Part shown: positions 42,925-50,957 of the stretch, piece after piece | How the letters are laid out: the number at the start of each line of letters is the position of its first letter | Numbering within the stretch: position 1 is the first letter of the stretch | Origin: Acidiphilium acidophilum | GTDB lineage: Bacteria; Pseudomonadota; Alphaproteobacteria; Acetobacterales; Acetobacteraceae | Length of the DNA: 64,000 bases | Assembly: GCF_033842475.1 (NCBI RefSeq) | Contig: NZ_JAWXYB010000018.1 | Location: 1,223,501-1,287,500, forward strand | Direction of reading: 5' to 3' | Program-made: the position numbers and the translations under genes | The notes under the pieces: model-generated | The model's database searches: none | Seen by the model: the letters and a program-made list of their open reading frames with translations, nothing else | What the model was told of the DNA's origin: nothing

Positions 42925-44106
42925 TCAGGCATCCTGGTAGTCCCACTTGATGTAGCCCTTGGTGTCGGCGGCCCATTTTTCATCGATTTCGACGAGGACG
43001 GCGCTGACGAGGCGTTCGAGGGAGGCTTCGTTGGGGAAGACCCTGATTTTGGTGGTGCGGCGTTTGAGTTCCTGCTGGATGCCGCGTTCCATGGGGTTGG
43101 AAGTGCGAAGCCGGCGCTGGTGGGGTTCTGGCAGTGTGAAGACGGTGAGGCCTTCGGGGATATTTCGTTCGAGCCAATCGGCGAGCTTTGGTGCGGTGTC
43201 GCGATAGGCATTGACGAGGGTTGTGAGAGCGATCTGGGCAGCGGCGAGGGAATTTGCGTTCCAGACGGTCCGGAGTTCTGCGCCGATGCGTTTGCGGATG
43301 GCGTGGTTGGGGGCGTGGTGGATGGCGTTTTGGGCGAGGTGGAACTGGCATCGTTGCCAGTGTGCGGCGCCGAAGACGGCGCGGCGTGCGGCGTGCAATC
43401 CGGCATGGTCATCGGAGACGATGAATTCGACGCCTCGCAGGCCACGCTGATGGAGGCTTTCGAGGAAGGCACGCCAATGGACTTCGGCCTCGGAAAGGGC
43501 GACCGAGACGCCGAGGACACGGCGGCGTTCATCGGGTCCGATGCCGATGGCCGAGAGCACGGCGGCATCGCGGACGACGCCATTATCGCGCATTTTTTCA
43601 TATCTGGCGTCGAGGATGAGGTAGCGGATCTCGGCGAGGGGTCGGGTGCGCCAGGCGGCGAGTTCGTCATCGAGCAGCTTGCTGGCGCGGCTGACCTGAG
43701 CGGAGGAGAGGCTTTCGATGCCGAATTCGCGCATGACGGCCTCGACGTCGCGGGTGGAGACGCCTTTGATGTACATTTCGGCGACGGCGACCATGACGGC
43801 GCGGACCGAGCGTCGGCCGCGTTCGAGGGACTGTGGGTAGAAGGGTTCGCCCACGTGACCGGCGGTTTTGGGGACATCGACGGTGATCGACCCGGCCGGG
43901 GTATCGATCCGCTTGGGCTTGTAGCCATTGGCGTAACCCTGACGATCGGGGTTGCGCTCGTAGTGACTGGCGTGGAGGAAGCGTTCGCGCTCGATCTGCA
44001 TGGCGAGTTCGAAGGTCCTGGCAAATACCGTGGCGATATCGCCTGCGCCGTTTTCGATCAGATGTTCCAAAAGTGCCTCGATAATCGTATCCTTTTTGGC
44101 GTCCAT
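42925..44106 (-). CDS. IS256-family transposase, copy 2
   Basis: 393 residues, identical in sequence to the first copy: D166, D232 and E340 catalytic residues, C253/H256 pair, intact frame. It runs opposite to tamB. Confidence 0.96.
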   Translation of the reverse strand: MDAKKDTIIEALLEHLIENGAGDIATVFARTFELAMQIERERFLHASHYERNPDRQGYANGYKPKRIDTPAGSITVDVPKTAGHVGEPFYPQSLERGRRSVRAVMVAVAEMYIKGVSTRDVEAVMREFGIESLSSAQVSRASKLLDDELAAWRTRPLAEIRYLILDARYEKMRDNGVVRDAAVLSAIGIGPDERRRVLGVSVALSEAEVHWRAFLESLHQRGLRGVEFIVSDDHAGLHAARRAVFGAAHWQRCQFHLAQNAIHHAPNHAIRKRIGAELRTVWNANSLAAAQIALTTLVNAYRDTAPKLADWLERNIPEGLTVFTLPEPHQRRLRTSNPMERGIQQELKRRTTKIRVFPNEASLERLVSAVLVEIDEKWAADTKGYIKWDYQDA

Positions 44107-44158
44107 TCATCGGTCTCCATGTTGGTGTGAACAACTGCATGGAATACCAGAATGAACA

Positions 44159-44188
44159 GCCCTTGCCGGGGCATGCCCCGGCAAGGGC
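44159..44188. repeat. 30-bp perfect palindrome in the IS leader, copy 2
   Basis: Same structure as at 22515-22544, 53 bases upstream of the transposase start. In this position it faces tamB transcription leaving the downstream side. Confidence 0.8.
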
Positions 44189-44236
44189 ACCAACTCCCAA
44201 CCCAAAATGAATTTCCAGACGTCAGGTTACACCACC

Positions 44237-45110
44237 GACCGCCATGCGCCTCGGCGGCACCATCGATATCAACAGCGCCAACATCGAAATCCCCAAAGGC
44301 CTGCCGCCCTCGGTCACCACGCTCAACATCATCCGCCCCGGTGCCAAACCGCCGCCCCCGCCGACTCCGGCACCGCCGATCGGCCTTGACCTCAATGTCG
44401 TTGCGAAAAATCAGGTCTTTATCCGCGGAGACGGTATTTTCGCCAATCTCGGCGGCGCGCTGCATCTGGCCGGTACCGCGGCGCACCCGGTCCCCTCGGG
44501 CGGCTTTCACCTGATCCGCGGCTATTTCTCGCTCGGGGGCAAGAACCTCAAATTCACCAAAGGCACCTTCGACTTCAACGGCGGCGGCTTCATGCCGACC
44601 CTCGACCTCGAAGCGACCAACTCGTCCGCGGATGGCATCACCTCGACGCTTGCCGTCACCGGCACGCCGACCGCTCCGAAAATCTCACTCTCCAGCAGCC
44701 CCACGCTGCCCTCCGATGAGGTGCTGTCCCATCTGCTTTATGGCACGGGCACGCAGAGCCTGTCCGCATTCCAGGCGGTTTCGCTGGCCGCCTCGCTCGC
44801 CCAGCTCGCGGGGATCGGCGGCAGCGGCGGCGGACCGCTCGGCGGGGTGCGCAAGGCGCTCGGCCTCGATGAACTTTCACTCGGCGGGGGTTCCAGCACC
44901 AGTTCGTCGCCCACAGTCAATGCGGGCCGCTACGTTGCCCCCGGCGTCTATGTCGGGGCCAGCCAGTCGGCGACAGGGCAGGGGTCCACCGCCAAGGTCG
45001 AGATCAACCTTTACAAGGGCCTGAAACTCGATACCAAAGTGGGAACCGGCGGCGGTGCCGGCAGCAATAACGGCGAGAGCATCGGGCTGAAATACCAGTT
45101 CAACTACTGA
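44237..45110 (+). pseudogene. tamB: tamB, 3' part (C-terminal DUF490/TamB domain), separated by IS copy 2
   Basis: Continues the tamB frame; an in-frame ATG sits at 44244 on the duplication edge, so a 288-residue fragment could be read if translated. It holds the conserved TamB C-terminal region: LRLGGTIDINSANIEIPKGLPPSV-like start, FHLIRGYFSLGGKNLKFTKGTFDFNGGG, LSSSPTLPSDEVLSHLLYGTG, and the final KLDTKVGTGGGAGSNNGESIGLKYQFNY barrel-like end. Without the N-terminal anchor or a signal peptide, export is not expected. Confidence 0.9.
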
Positions 45111-45144
45111 ACCCGCGGTCCAACTCAGGTTTTCCGGAATACTC

Positions 45145-45993
45145 TCAGGCTCTGTCTGCCGCCGCCGCTGCGTTTGACACGACCAGCGTCCGCAGCGCCG
45201 CCAACGCGGCCTCGGAACCGGCGGCGATCAGTTTCTGCCTTGTGGCGACCGAGATTGCGGTATCGAAGATCGGCACGTCCACACCCTCCACATAAGCGAT
45301 CGCCGTACAATCCTTGGGAACACTATCGACGACATGGGCGGAATTGGCGAGAAACAGCGTTTCGATGTCCCGCATCAGCAGCCCGATCAGGCTCGGCGTG
45401 CCCACCAGCGGCGTCGGCCGCCCGCCGACAACCACGCCGAGGCGCGGCGTGGTGCCGAGCAGATCGACCGGAATGTCATCGAACAATCCACCGTCCTGCA
45501 GCCATGCGCCATTCATCTGCACCGGGGGAAACACCAGCGGAAACGCGGCGGAGGCCAGCACCGCCTGCCATATTTTCATGGCCGGGGTCGTGCCGCTGCG
45601 CCAGATCTCGCTCGCCTCGGTGGTAAGGTTCGATGCCACGATGGTGCAGGGAATCCGGGTCTGTCCCAGCGTCATTTCGCCGAGCGTCGTTCTCAGCCAT
45701 GCCTCGAACGGTGCCGGGCTGATCAGTCCCCTGGTCAGCAGCAGCCGCACCGCCGCGACGGCGTAATTCCGAAACGGCAGCAGGGCACGAAAATCGGCGG
45801 CGAGATACATCGCCTCCAGCGCATCCGGTGTCGCCCCTGCCGCATAGCTCGCGGCAACGATCGCGCCACCACTGGTTCCCGCGATTTCCGATATGGCAAA
45901 CCCCGCCTGCTCCACCGCACGAAGGGCCCCGATATGCGCCCCGAGCAGCAGACCCGAACCCGACAATGCGACTCCGATGCTGCGTGTTGCCAT
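45145..45993 (-). CDS. patatin-like phospholipase family protein
   Basis: 282-residue acyl hydrolase with a Ser-Asp dyad. The nucleophile is S41 in AGTSGGAI (GxSxG), the dyad Asp is D167 in LQDGGLFDD. The oxyanion-hole region LSGSGLLLGAHIG is slightly diverged from the usual Gly-rich loop. No signal peptide; probably a cytosolic or membrane-associated lysophospholipase of the RssA type. Convergent to tamB. Confidence 0.88.
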   Translation of the reverse strand: MATRSIGVALSGSGLLLGAHIGALRAVEQAGFAISEIAGTSGGAIVAASYAAGATPDALEAMYLAADFRALLPFRNYAVAAVRLLLTRGLISPAPFEAWLRTTLGEMTLGQTRIPCTIVASNLTTEASEIWRSGTTPAMKIWQAVLASAAFPLVFPPVQMNGAWLQDGGLFDDIPVDLLGTTPRLGVVVGGRPTPLVGTPSLIGLLMRDIETLFLANSAHVVDSVPKDCTAIAYVEGVDVPIFDTAISVATRQKLIAAGSEAALAALRTLVVSNAAAAADRA

Positions 45994-46047
45994 ATCGCGT
46001 CCCTAACACGGCAATGCGGGGGGTGGGCAATCACGAAGTCGCGGAGG

Positions 46048-46794
46048 TCAGCCGAGCAACTGCCCGCCATCCACCACGATATTCTGCCCGGTAATCCAGC
46101 GCGCGGCGGGCGAGGCAAGGAACAACGCGACATCGGCGATATCCTCGGCGGTTCCGAACCGGCCGAACGGGATCGAGGCGAGTGTCGCCTCATAGAGATG
46201 AGGGTTGTCGCGCTTGCGCCGGTCCCATACCCCGCCGGGAAACTCGATCGCGCCGGGCGAGATTGCATTCACCCGGATTTTCTGCCGCGCCATCTGGGCC
46301 GCCTGCGACATGGTGTAATTGATCACCGCCGCCTTCGCCGCCGCATAGGGCCCGCTGCGCGTCGATGCCCGCATCCCCGAGATCGATGCGATATTGATGA
46401 TCGAGCCGCCTTCATCGGCCTGGAGAAACTCCCGCGCCGCCTGGCTCGCCCGCACGATCGCCATGATATCGACCCGGAACGACGCATCCCAGCCGGTTTC
46501 GTCATCGGTCATGCCGAAGCCGGACGCATTGTTCACCAGAACATCCATCCCGCCCAGCGCGCCAACCGCCTCCGGGATGAACGCGGAAATCTGAGCGCCG
46601 TCCGCGAGGTCGCACCGGGCGGCAAAGACGGCGCGGCCGTGGCTGCCGATATCCTTGCGTGCCGCCTCCAACGCCTCCGCCCCGCGCGCGCAGATCGCGA
46701 CATTGGCCCCCTCGGCAGCGAAACCTTTGGCAATGGCGAGGCCGATACCCCGGCTGCCGCCCATCACCACCACCCGTCGATCCTTGAACCGCAT
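46048..46794 (-). CDS. short-chain dehydrogenase/reductase
   Basis: 248 residues, classical SDR. VVVMGGSRGIGLAIAKGF (cofactor motif TGxxxGxG-like), DVLVNNASG, catalytic Ser in IINIASISG, and YAAAKAAV (YxxxK). ENPHLYEATLASIPFGR-type C terminus and WITGQNIVVDGGQLLG end. The substrate is unknown. An intrinsic terminator separates it from the upstream old yellow enzyme gene. Confidence 0.9.
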   Translation of the reverse strand: MRFKDRRVVVMGGSRGIGLAIAKGFAAEGANVAICARGAEALEAARKDIGSHGRAVFAARCDLADGAQISAFIPEAVGALGGMDVLVNNASGFGMTDDETGWDASFRVDIMAIVRASQAAREFLQADEGGSIINIASISGMRASTRSGPYAAAKAAVINYTMSQAAQMARQKIRVNAISPGAIEFPGGVWDRRKRDNPHLYEATLASIPFGRFGTAEDIADVALFLASPAARWITGQNIVVDGGQLLG

Positions 46795-46809
46795 TGCTCC
46801 ATCTCCCCG

Positions 46810-46835
46810 AAAAAACCGGGGCCCCAAGGCCCCGG
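46810..46835 (-). terminator. intrinsic terminator of the arsR-old yellow enzyme unit
   Basis: On the minus strand an 8-bp GC stem (CCGGGGCC / GGCCCCGG) with a 4-base loop is followed by six T residues, 12 bases after the reductase stop codon. It also limits read-through into the SDR gene. Confidence 0.85.
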
Positions 46836-46846
46836 CCGATCCCGCA

Positions 46847-47911
46847 TCAGGCGGCTTTCTGTGCCACCGGATAATCCGTATAGCCCTCAGCACCCCCCTG
46901 ATAGAAGCTCGCGACACTCAGCGGGGCGTTCAGCGGCAGATCGGCTGCAAACCGCTCCGCCAGATCCGGATTGGCGATATAGGCCTTGCCGAACGCGACC
47001 GCATCGACTTCGCCCGCTGAAATCGCCGCTTCCGCGCTTTCCCTGGTGAAGCCTTCATTACCGATATAGACCCCGCCGAACGCCGCCTTCAACTGCGGTC
47101 CGATCCAGTCCGCCGCCTTGTGCTCCCGCGCCGCGATGAAGGCGATCCCCCGCCGCCCGAGTTCGCGGGCGACGTAGGTGAACGTGCCGAGACGGTCGCT
47201 GTCGCCCATCGAATGTGCATCGCCACGCGGGGCCAGATGCATCCCGACCCGGTCGGCACCCCACACGCCGATCACGGCGTCGGTCACTTCGAGCATCAGC
47301 CGGGCACGATTTTCCAGAGAGCCGCCATACTGGTCGGTCCGCTGATTGGTGCTGTCCTGCAGGAATTGATCGAGAAGGTAGCCGTTCGCCCCGTGGATCT
47401 CGACCCCGTCGAACCCGGCGAGCTTCGCGTTGGCCGCCGCGACGCGATACGCCTCGATCACCGGCGGGATCTCATCCGTGGCAAGGGCGCGTGGCGTCAC
47501 ATAGGGTTTTTCCGGCCGTACCAGACTGACATGACCCTCGGCCGCGATTGCACTCGGCGCGACCGGAAGTTCACCGTTCAGGAACAACGGATCGGAAATC
47601 CGCCCGACATGCCAGAGCTGGGCGAGAATCAGCCCCCCTTTGCGATGCACCGCCTCGGTGATCAAACGCCATCCGGCCACCTGCGATTCTGCCCATAACC
47701 CCGGCGTCGCCGCATAGCCCACACCCATCGGTGTGACCGAGATCGCTTCAGACAGGATCATCCCCGCCCCGGCGCGCTGCGCATAATAATCCGCCATCAG
47801 CGCATTCGGAATGCGCACATCGCCCGCCCGCGCGCGGGTCAGCGGTGCCATGATCACACGGTTGCGGAGCGTGAACGCCCCGACCTTCAGAGGTTCGAAC
47901 AAAATCGACAT
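46847..47911 (-). CDS. old yellow enzyme family NADH:flavin oxidoreductase (NemA-like)
   Basis: 354-residue FMN-dependent TIM-barrel ene-reductase. LFEPLKVGAFTLRNRVIMAPLTRARA at the start, LWHVGRIS, the GFDGVEIHGANGYLLDQFLQD signature with the active His/Asn pair, NRARLMLEVTDAVIGVWG, and GGVYIGNEGF for FMN phosphate binding. It likely reduces electrophiles such as enones or N-ethylmaleimide. Transcribed 11 bp after arsR, which probably controls it. Confidence 0.93.
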   Translation of the reverse strand: MSILFEPLKVGAFTLRNRVIMAPLTRARAGDVRIPNALMADYYAQRAGAGMILSEAISVTPMGVGYAATPGLWAESQVAGWRLITEAVHRKGGLILAQLWHVGRISDPLFLNGELPVAPSAIAAEGHVSLVRPEKPYVTPRALATDEIPPVIEAYRVAAANAKLAGFDGVEIHGANGYLLDQFLQDSTNQRTDQYGGSLENRARLMLEVTDAVIGVWGADRVGMHLAPRGDAHSMGDSDRLGTFTYVARELGRRGIAFIAAREHKAADWIGPQLKAAFGGVYIGNEGFTRESAEAAISAGEVDAVAFGKAYIANPDLAERFAADLPLNAPLSVASFYQGGAEGYTDYPVAQKAA

Positions 47912-47922
47912 CGATCAGCCTT

Positions 47923-48288
47923 TCAGGATGATTGCACAGGTTCAGAGTTGCACGCCGGCTGATCGAGTGCTGCACGCAGAAGTGCCAGCAACCGCTCGAT
48001 CGCCTCGTCATCACGCTTGAAGAACACGTAGGGACCGACCCGCCGCCCCGATATCAGCCCGGCCGCCTGCAAAGCGGCCAGATGCGCCGAAATGCTGGAC
48101 TGCGACAGCGGACAGGATTGTTCGATCTGCCCGGCACAGACCCCGAGGCTGAGCGGCTGCGCCTGCGCCGCAAAATACCGCTCGGGTTCGCGCAGCTTCG
48201 CCAATATCGCCCGCCGTACCGGATGGGCGAGAGCCTTGATTCCCTCGTCCAGTCCACACGCCGGATCCAGAGTGCCTTCAATCGTCAT
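47923..48288 (-). CDS. ArsR family transcriptional regulator
   Basis: 121-residue winged-helix repressor. The DNA-binding part is IKALAHPVRRAILAKLREPE...CPLSQSSISAHLAALQAAGLISGRRVGPYVFFKRDDE. Four cysteines (C11, C51, C59, C113) could sense thiol-reactive compounds, which would suit control of an ene-reductase; the classical arsenic ELCVCDL motif is absent. The ATG at 48288 lies 11 bases from a perfect operator-like palindrome. Divergent from the TonB receptor gene. Confidence 0.9.
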   Translation of the reverse strand: MTIEGTLDPACGLDEGIKALAHPVRRAILAKLREPERYFAAQAQPLSLGVCAGQIEQSCPLSQSSISAHLAALQAAGLISGRRVGPYVFFKRDDEAIERLLALLRAALDQPACNSEPVQSS

Positions 48289-48368
48289 GCACCAATATGT
48301 ATATCGGACATTGCCGATATAAAGATCGTTATCCGCCGATTTGTGCATTGCACCAATGCAGAAATCGG
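48289..48368. repeat. direct repeat pair in the arsR/TonB-receptor intergenic region
   Basis: The bipartite sequence GCACCAAT-N6-ATCGG occurs at 48289-48307 and again at 48350-48368, 61 bases apart. The second copy is part of a TGCATTG-CAC-CAATGCA palindrome (48344-48360). Confidence 0.6.
48300..48321. promoter_or_regulatory. putative ArsR operator
   Basis: Perfect palindrome TATATCGG-N6-CCGATATA starting 11 bases upstream of the arsR start codon. Position and symmetry fit autorepression by a dimeric winged-helix repressor. Confidence 0.6.
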
Positions 48369-48479
48369 AGACGGTACCGTAACGGGAACCAATGTTCTCG
48401 CAGAGCTTGTCCGAACGAGTTCAATGACGTAGCAGGGCGTCAGGGGACAATCTATCGGCAACCGAGGCTTATCAGGACC

Positions 48480-50909
48480 ATGAAATTGGCCACACCCCGC
48501 CATGCGCGATTCATAGTCATTACGGTGGCTGCGATGTCGGGCATCACCAACGCCAATGCGCAGGCGGTTCCGCCGGCTTCGGTCGTGGTGGTTGCTGCGC
48601 CGCCCCCATCGAGCGTTGCTATCCGGAAAATCACGGTCGATGCCTCGCCGCTGGCCGGTAGCGGCATCAACATCGCGAAATTCCCCGCCCTGGTGCAGGT
48701 GCTCGGCAGTCACGACCTCAGTGCCGGAGGCACCGCCAATGTCGCTCAGGCGCTCAACCGCCAGGCCGCCGGCGTCAATCTCGTGAACAGCCAGGCCAAT
48801 CCCTACCAGCCGAATATCCTCTATCACGGCTTCGAGCTCTCTCCGATCCAGGGCACCCCGGCCGGTCTCAGCGTCTATGTCGATGGCGCCCGGTTCAATG
48901 TGCCGTTCGGTGATCTCGCGATCATGAGCGCCCTGCCGGATGCCGCGATCCATTCCCTCACCGTCGAAGACGGCAACCCCTTGTTCGGGCTGAACGCGCT
49001 CGGCGGTGCCGTCGATATCGCGATGAAGAATGGCTTCACGTATCACGGCGGCGAACTCGAATTATCCGGCGGTTCGTTCGGCAAGATCGACGCCAACCTT
49101 CAATACGGCGTCCGGCACGGCAATGTCGCCGCCTATGTCGATCTGCAGGAACGGCACGAAGCAGGCTGGCGCGATCTGCAATCCTCCGATCTGCAGAATT
49201 TCTATGGCGATCTCGGCTGGCGCGGCACCCATGCCACACTGCACATCAACGCGACGCTGGCGAACTCGGTCCTGAACGGTCCCGGCACGGTGCCGGTCCA
49301 GATTCTCGCGGTCGATCCCGCGGCCCAATTCACCGGCCCCAACCTGATCGCCGACAAATACGCCAAGCTCGCCGCGACGCTGAACGACCGGATCAGCAAA
49401 ACCACCTCGATCCAGGGCGTGCTCTATTACGATTATCTTCTCGAACATCTGGTCAACGGCAACGGCCCCAACGACCTTCCCTGCGGTCCGGGACCCGATG
49501 CGGGTTATCTCTGCCAGGGCGGTCCGGGCAATCCGGTCAGCACCATGCGTGGCGGCGCGCCGATCCCGAATTTTCTGCCCCGGCCCGATGCCGCAGGCTA
49601 TTATCAATATGGCGAGCTCGACCTCAATTCGACCAACACCAACGGCTATGGCGGATCGCTCCAGATTTCGAACACCGCGCCGGTATTCGGCCTGCACAAC
49701 CACATCATCGCCGGGCTCAGCTACGATGGCGGCTTCACCACATACGATGCCGCCGCCTATGATGGCGGCATAACCACGATCTCACGCGTCTATTACACCC
49801 CGCCCGGCATCCCGAATCCCGGCTATCTGGTCGACGAACCGGGCACCGTCCCGGTCGGCGTCGTCATCCGCAACGCCTATTACGGCGCCTATCTCTCCGA
49901 CACGCTCAACCTGACGAAACAATTATCGATCACCGCCGGCGGTCGTTTCAACATCGCCAACATCGCTCTGCACGATCAGGACCCGCCCGACCCCAACGCG
50001 CCGGGGGCTGGCCTGTCCGGGCGTCACTATTACGAACATTTCAACCCCGCCATCGGTTTTGCCTACAATGTCACCCCGTTGAGCACGATCTATGGCGGCT
50101 ATTCCGAAGCCAACGCGGCACCCACCCCGGCGGAACTCTCCTGCGCGAGCCCGCAGGACAGTTGCGCCCTCGCGAATTTTCTCTCGGGCGATCCCGATCT
50201 GCGCCAGATCGTCGCCCGCACCGTCGCATTCGGGCTGCGCGGCGCCGCCCTCGGCCCGATCGGCTCAACCTTTAGCTACGATCTCGATTATTATCACACC
50301 ATCACCAACGACGACATCGAGTTCCTCCAGTCGCCGTACAACCCGACCGGCAGCGGCTATTTCAGCAATATCGGCAACGTCAAACGCGCCGGATTCGACC
50401 TCGCCCTCCGCCTCGATGCCTCCCGCTGGCACGCTTATTTCACCTATTCGCGGGTCAGTGCGACATATCAGGACAGCTACACCGAGCAATCCAACAACCC
50501 CGCCGCGAATGCCGATGGCAACATCACCATCCTGCCGGGCGATTTTCTGCCCGGCATCCCGCGCAACCTGTTCAAGCTCGGCGGCAGTTACGACGTCACG
50601 CCGAAATGGTCGGTCGGCCTGTCGGGCGTCGCGCAAACCTCGACCTTTCTCTATGGCGACGAAGCCAATCTGACCTCGCCGCTGCCCGGATATGTCGTGC
50701 TCAATCTCACGACCCGCTATCACCTGACGCCCAAGCTCGAAGTTTTCGGCGTGATCGATAACATCACCGACGCCACCTACTATAATTACGGTACGTTCGC
50801 CCCGGCTGGCGGCGTCTACGTCGCCCAGGACCCCGGCTTCAGCAATCCGCGCAGCTACAGCATCGCCGCACCGATCGCCGGCGTGGTCGGAGTGAAGGTC
50901 AAATTCTGA
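48480..50909 (+). CDS. TonB-dependent outer membrane receptor
   Basis: 809 residues. Signal peptide (FIVITVAAMSGITNANAQA), plug domain about residues 70-190 (VLGSHDLSAGGTANVAQALNRQAAGVNLVN...LYHGFELSPIQGTPAGLSVYVDGARFNVPFGD) and a 22-strand barrel ending in VVGVKVKF with a terminal Phe. Barrel segments such as YHTITNDDIEFLQSPYNPTGSGYFSNIGNVKRAGFDLALR are typical. The ligand is not evident; no siderophore or cobalamin genes are adjacent. AGGA precedes the ATG. The leader shares palindromes with divergent arsR. Confidence 0.92.
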   Translation: MKLATPRHARFIVITVAAMSGITNANAQAVPPASVVVVAAPPPSSVAIRKITVDASPLAGSGINIAKFPALVQVLGSHDLSAGGTANVAQALNRQAAGVNLVNSQANPYQPNILYHGFELSPIQGTPAGLSVYVDGARFNVPFGDLAIMSALPDAAIHSLTVEDGNPLFGLNALGGAVDIAMKNGFTYHGGELELSGGSFGKIDANLQYGVRHGNVAAYVDLQERHEAGWRDLQSSDLQNFYGDLGWRGTHATLHINATLANSVLNGPGTVPVQILAVDPAAQFTGPNLIADKYAKLAATLNDRISKTTSIQGVLYYDYLLEHLVNGNGPNDLPCGPGPDAGYLCQGGPGNPVSTMRGGAPIPNFLPRPDAAGYYQYGELDLNSTNTNGYGGSLQISNTAPVFGLHNHIIAGLSYDGGFTTYDAAAYDGGITTISRVYYTPPGIPNPGYLVDEPGTVPVGVVIRNAYYGAYLSDTLNLTKQLSITAGGRFNIANIALHDQDPPDPNAPGAGLSGRHYYEHFNPAIGFAYNVTPLSTIYGGYSEANAAPTPAELSCASPQDSCALANFLSGDPDLRQIVARTVAFGLRGAALGPIGSTFSYDLDYYHTITNDDIEFLQSPYNPTGSGYFSNIGNVKRAGFDLALRLDASRWHAYFTYSRVSATYQDSYTEQSNNPAANADGNITILPGDFLPGIPRNLFKLGGSYDVTPKWSVGLSGVAQTSTFLYGDEANLTSPLPGYVVLNLTTRYHLTPKLEVFGVIDNITDATYYNYGTFAPAGGVYVAQDPGFSNPRSYSIAAPIAGVVGVKVKF

Positions 50910-50957
50910 CCAGGCGAAACCTCTTGTGCCGTCATCGGCCTGACCTATGATCGCCCG

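Larger units (their letters stand above)
42884..44236 (-). mobile_element. IS256-family insertion sequence, copy 2 (1353 bp), inside tamB
   Basis: Same length, ends, internal gene and palindrome as copy 1, in the same orientation, 21,644 bp further on. Flanked by GACCGCCA on both sides. Deleting the element and one duplication (1361 bases) joins tamB in frame through ACC-GCC-ATG-CGC. Both copies look active and recently placed. Confidence 0.95.

Noticed and set aside
48369-48479. Cobalamin or other riboswitch ahead of the TonB receptor gene
   Set aside because: The leader is short and none of the conserved riboswitch core sequences could be recognised.
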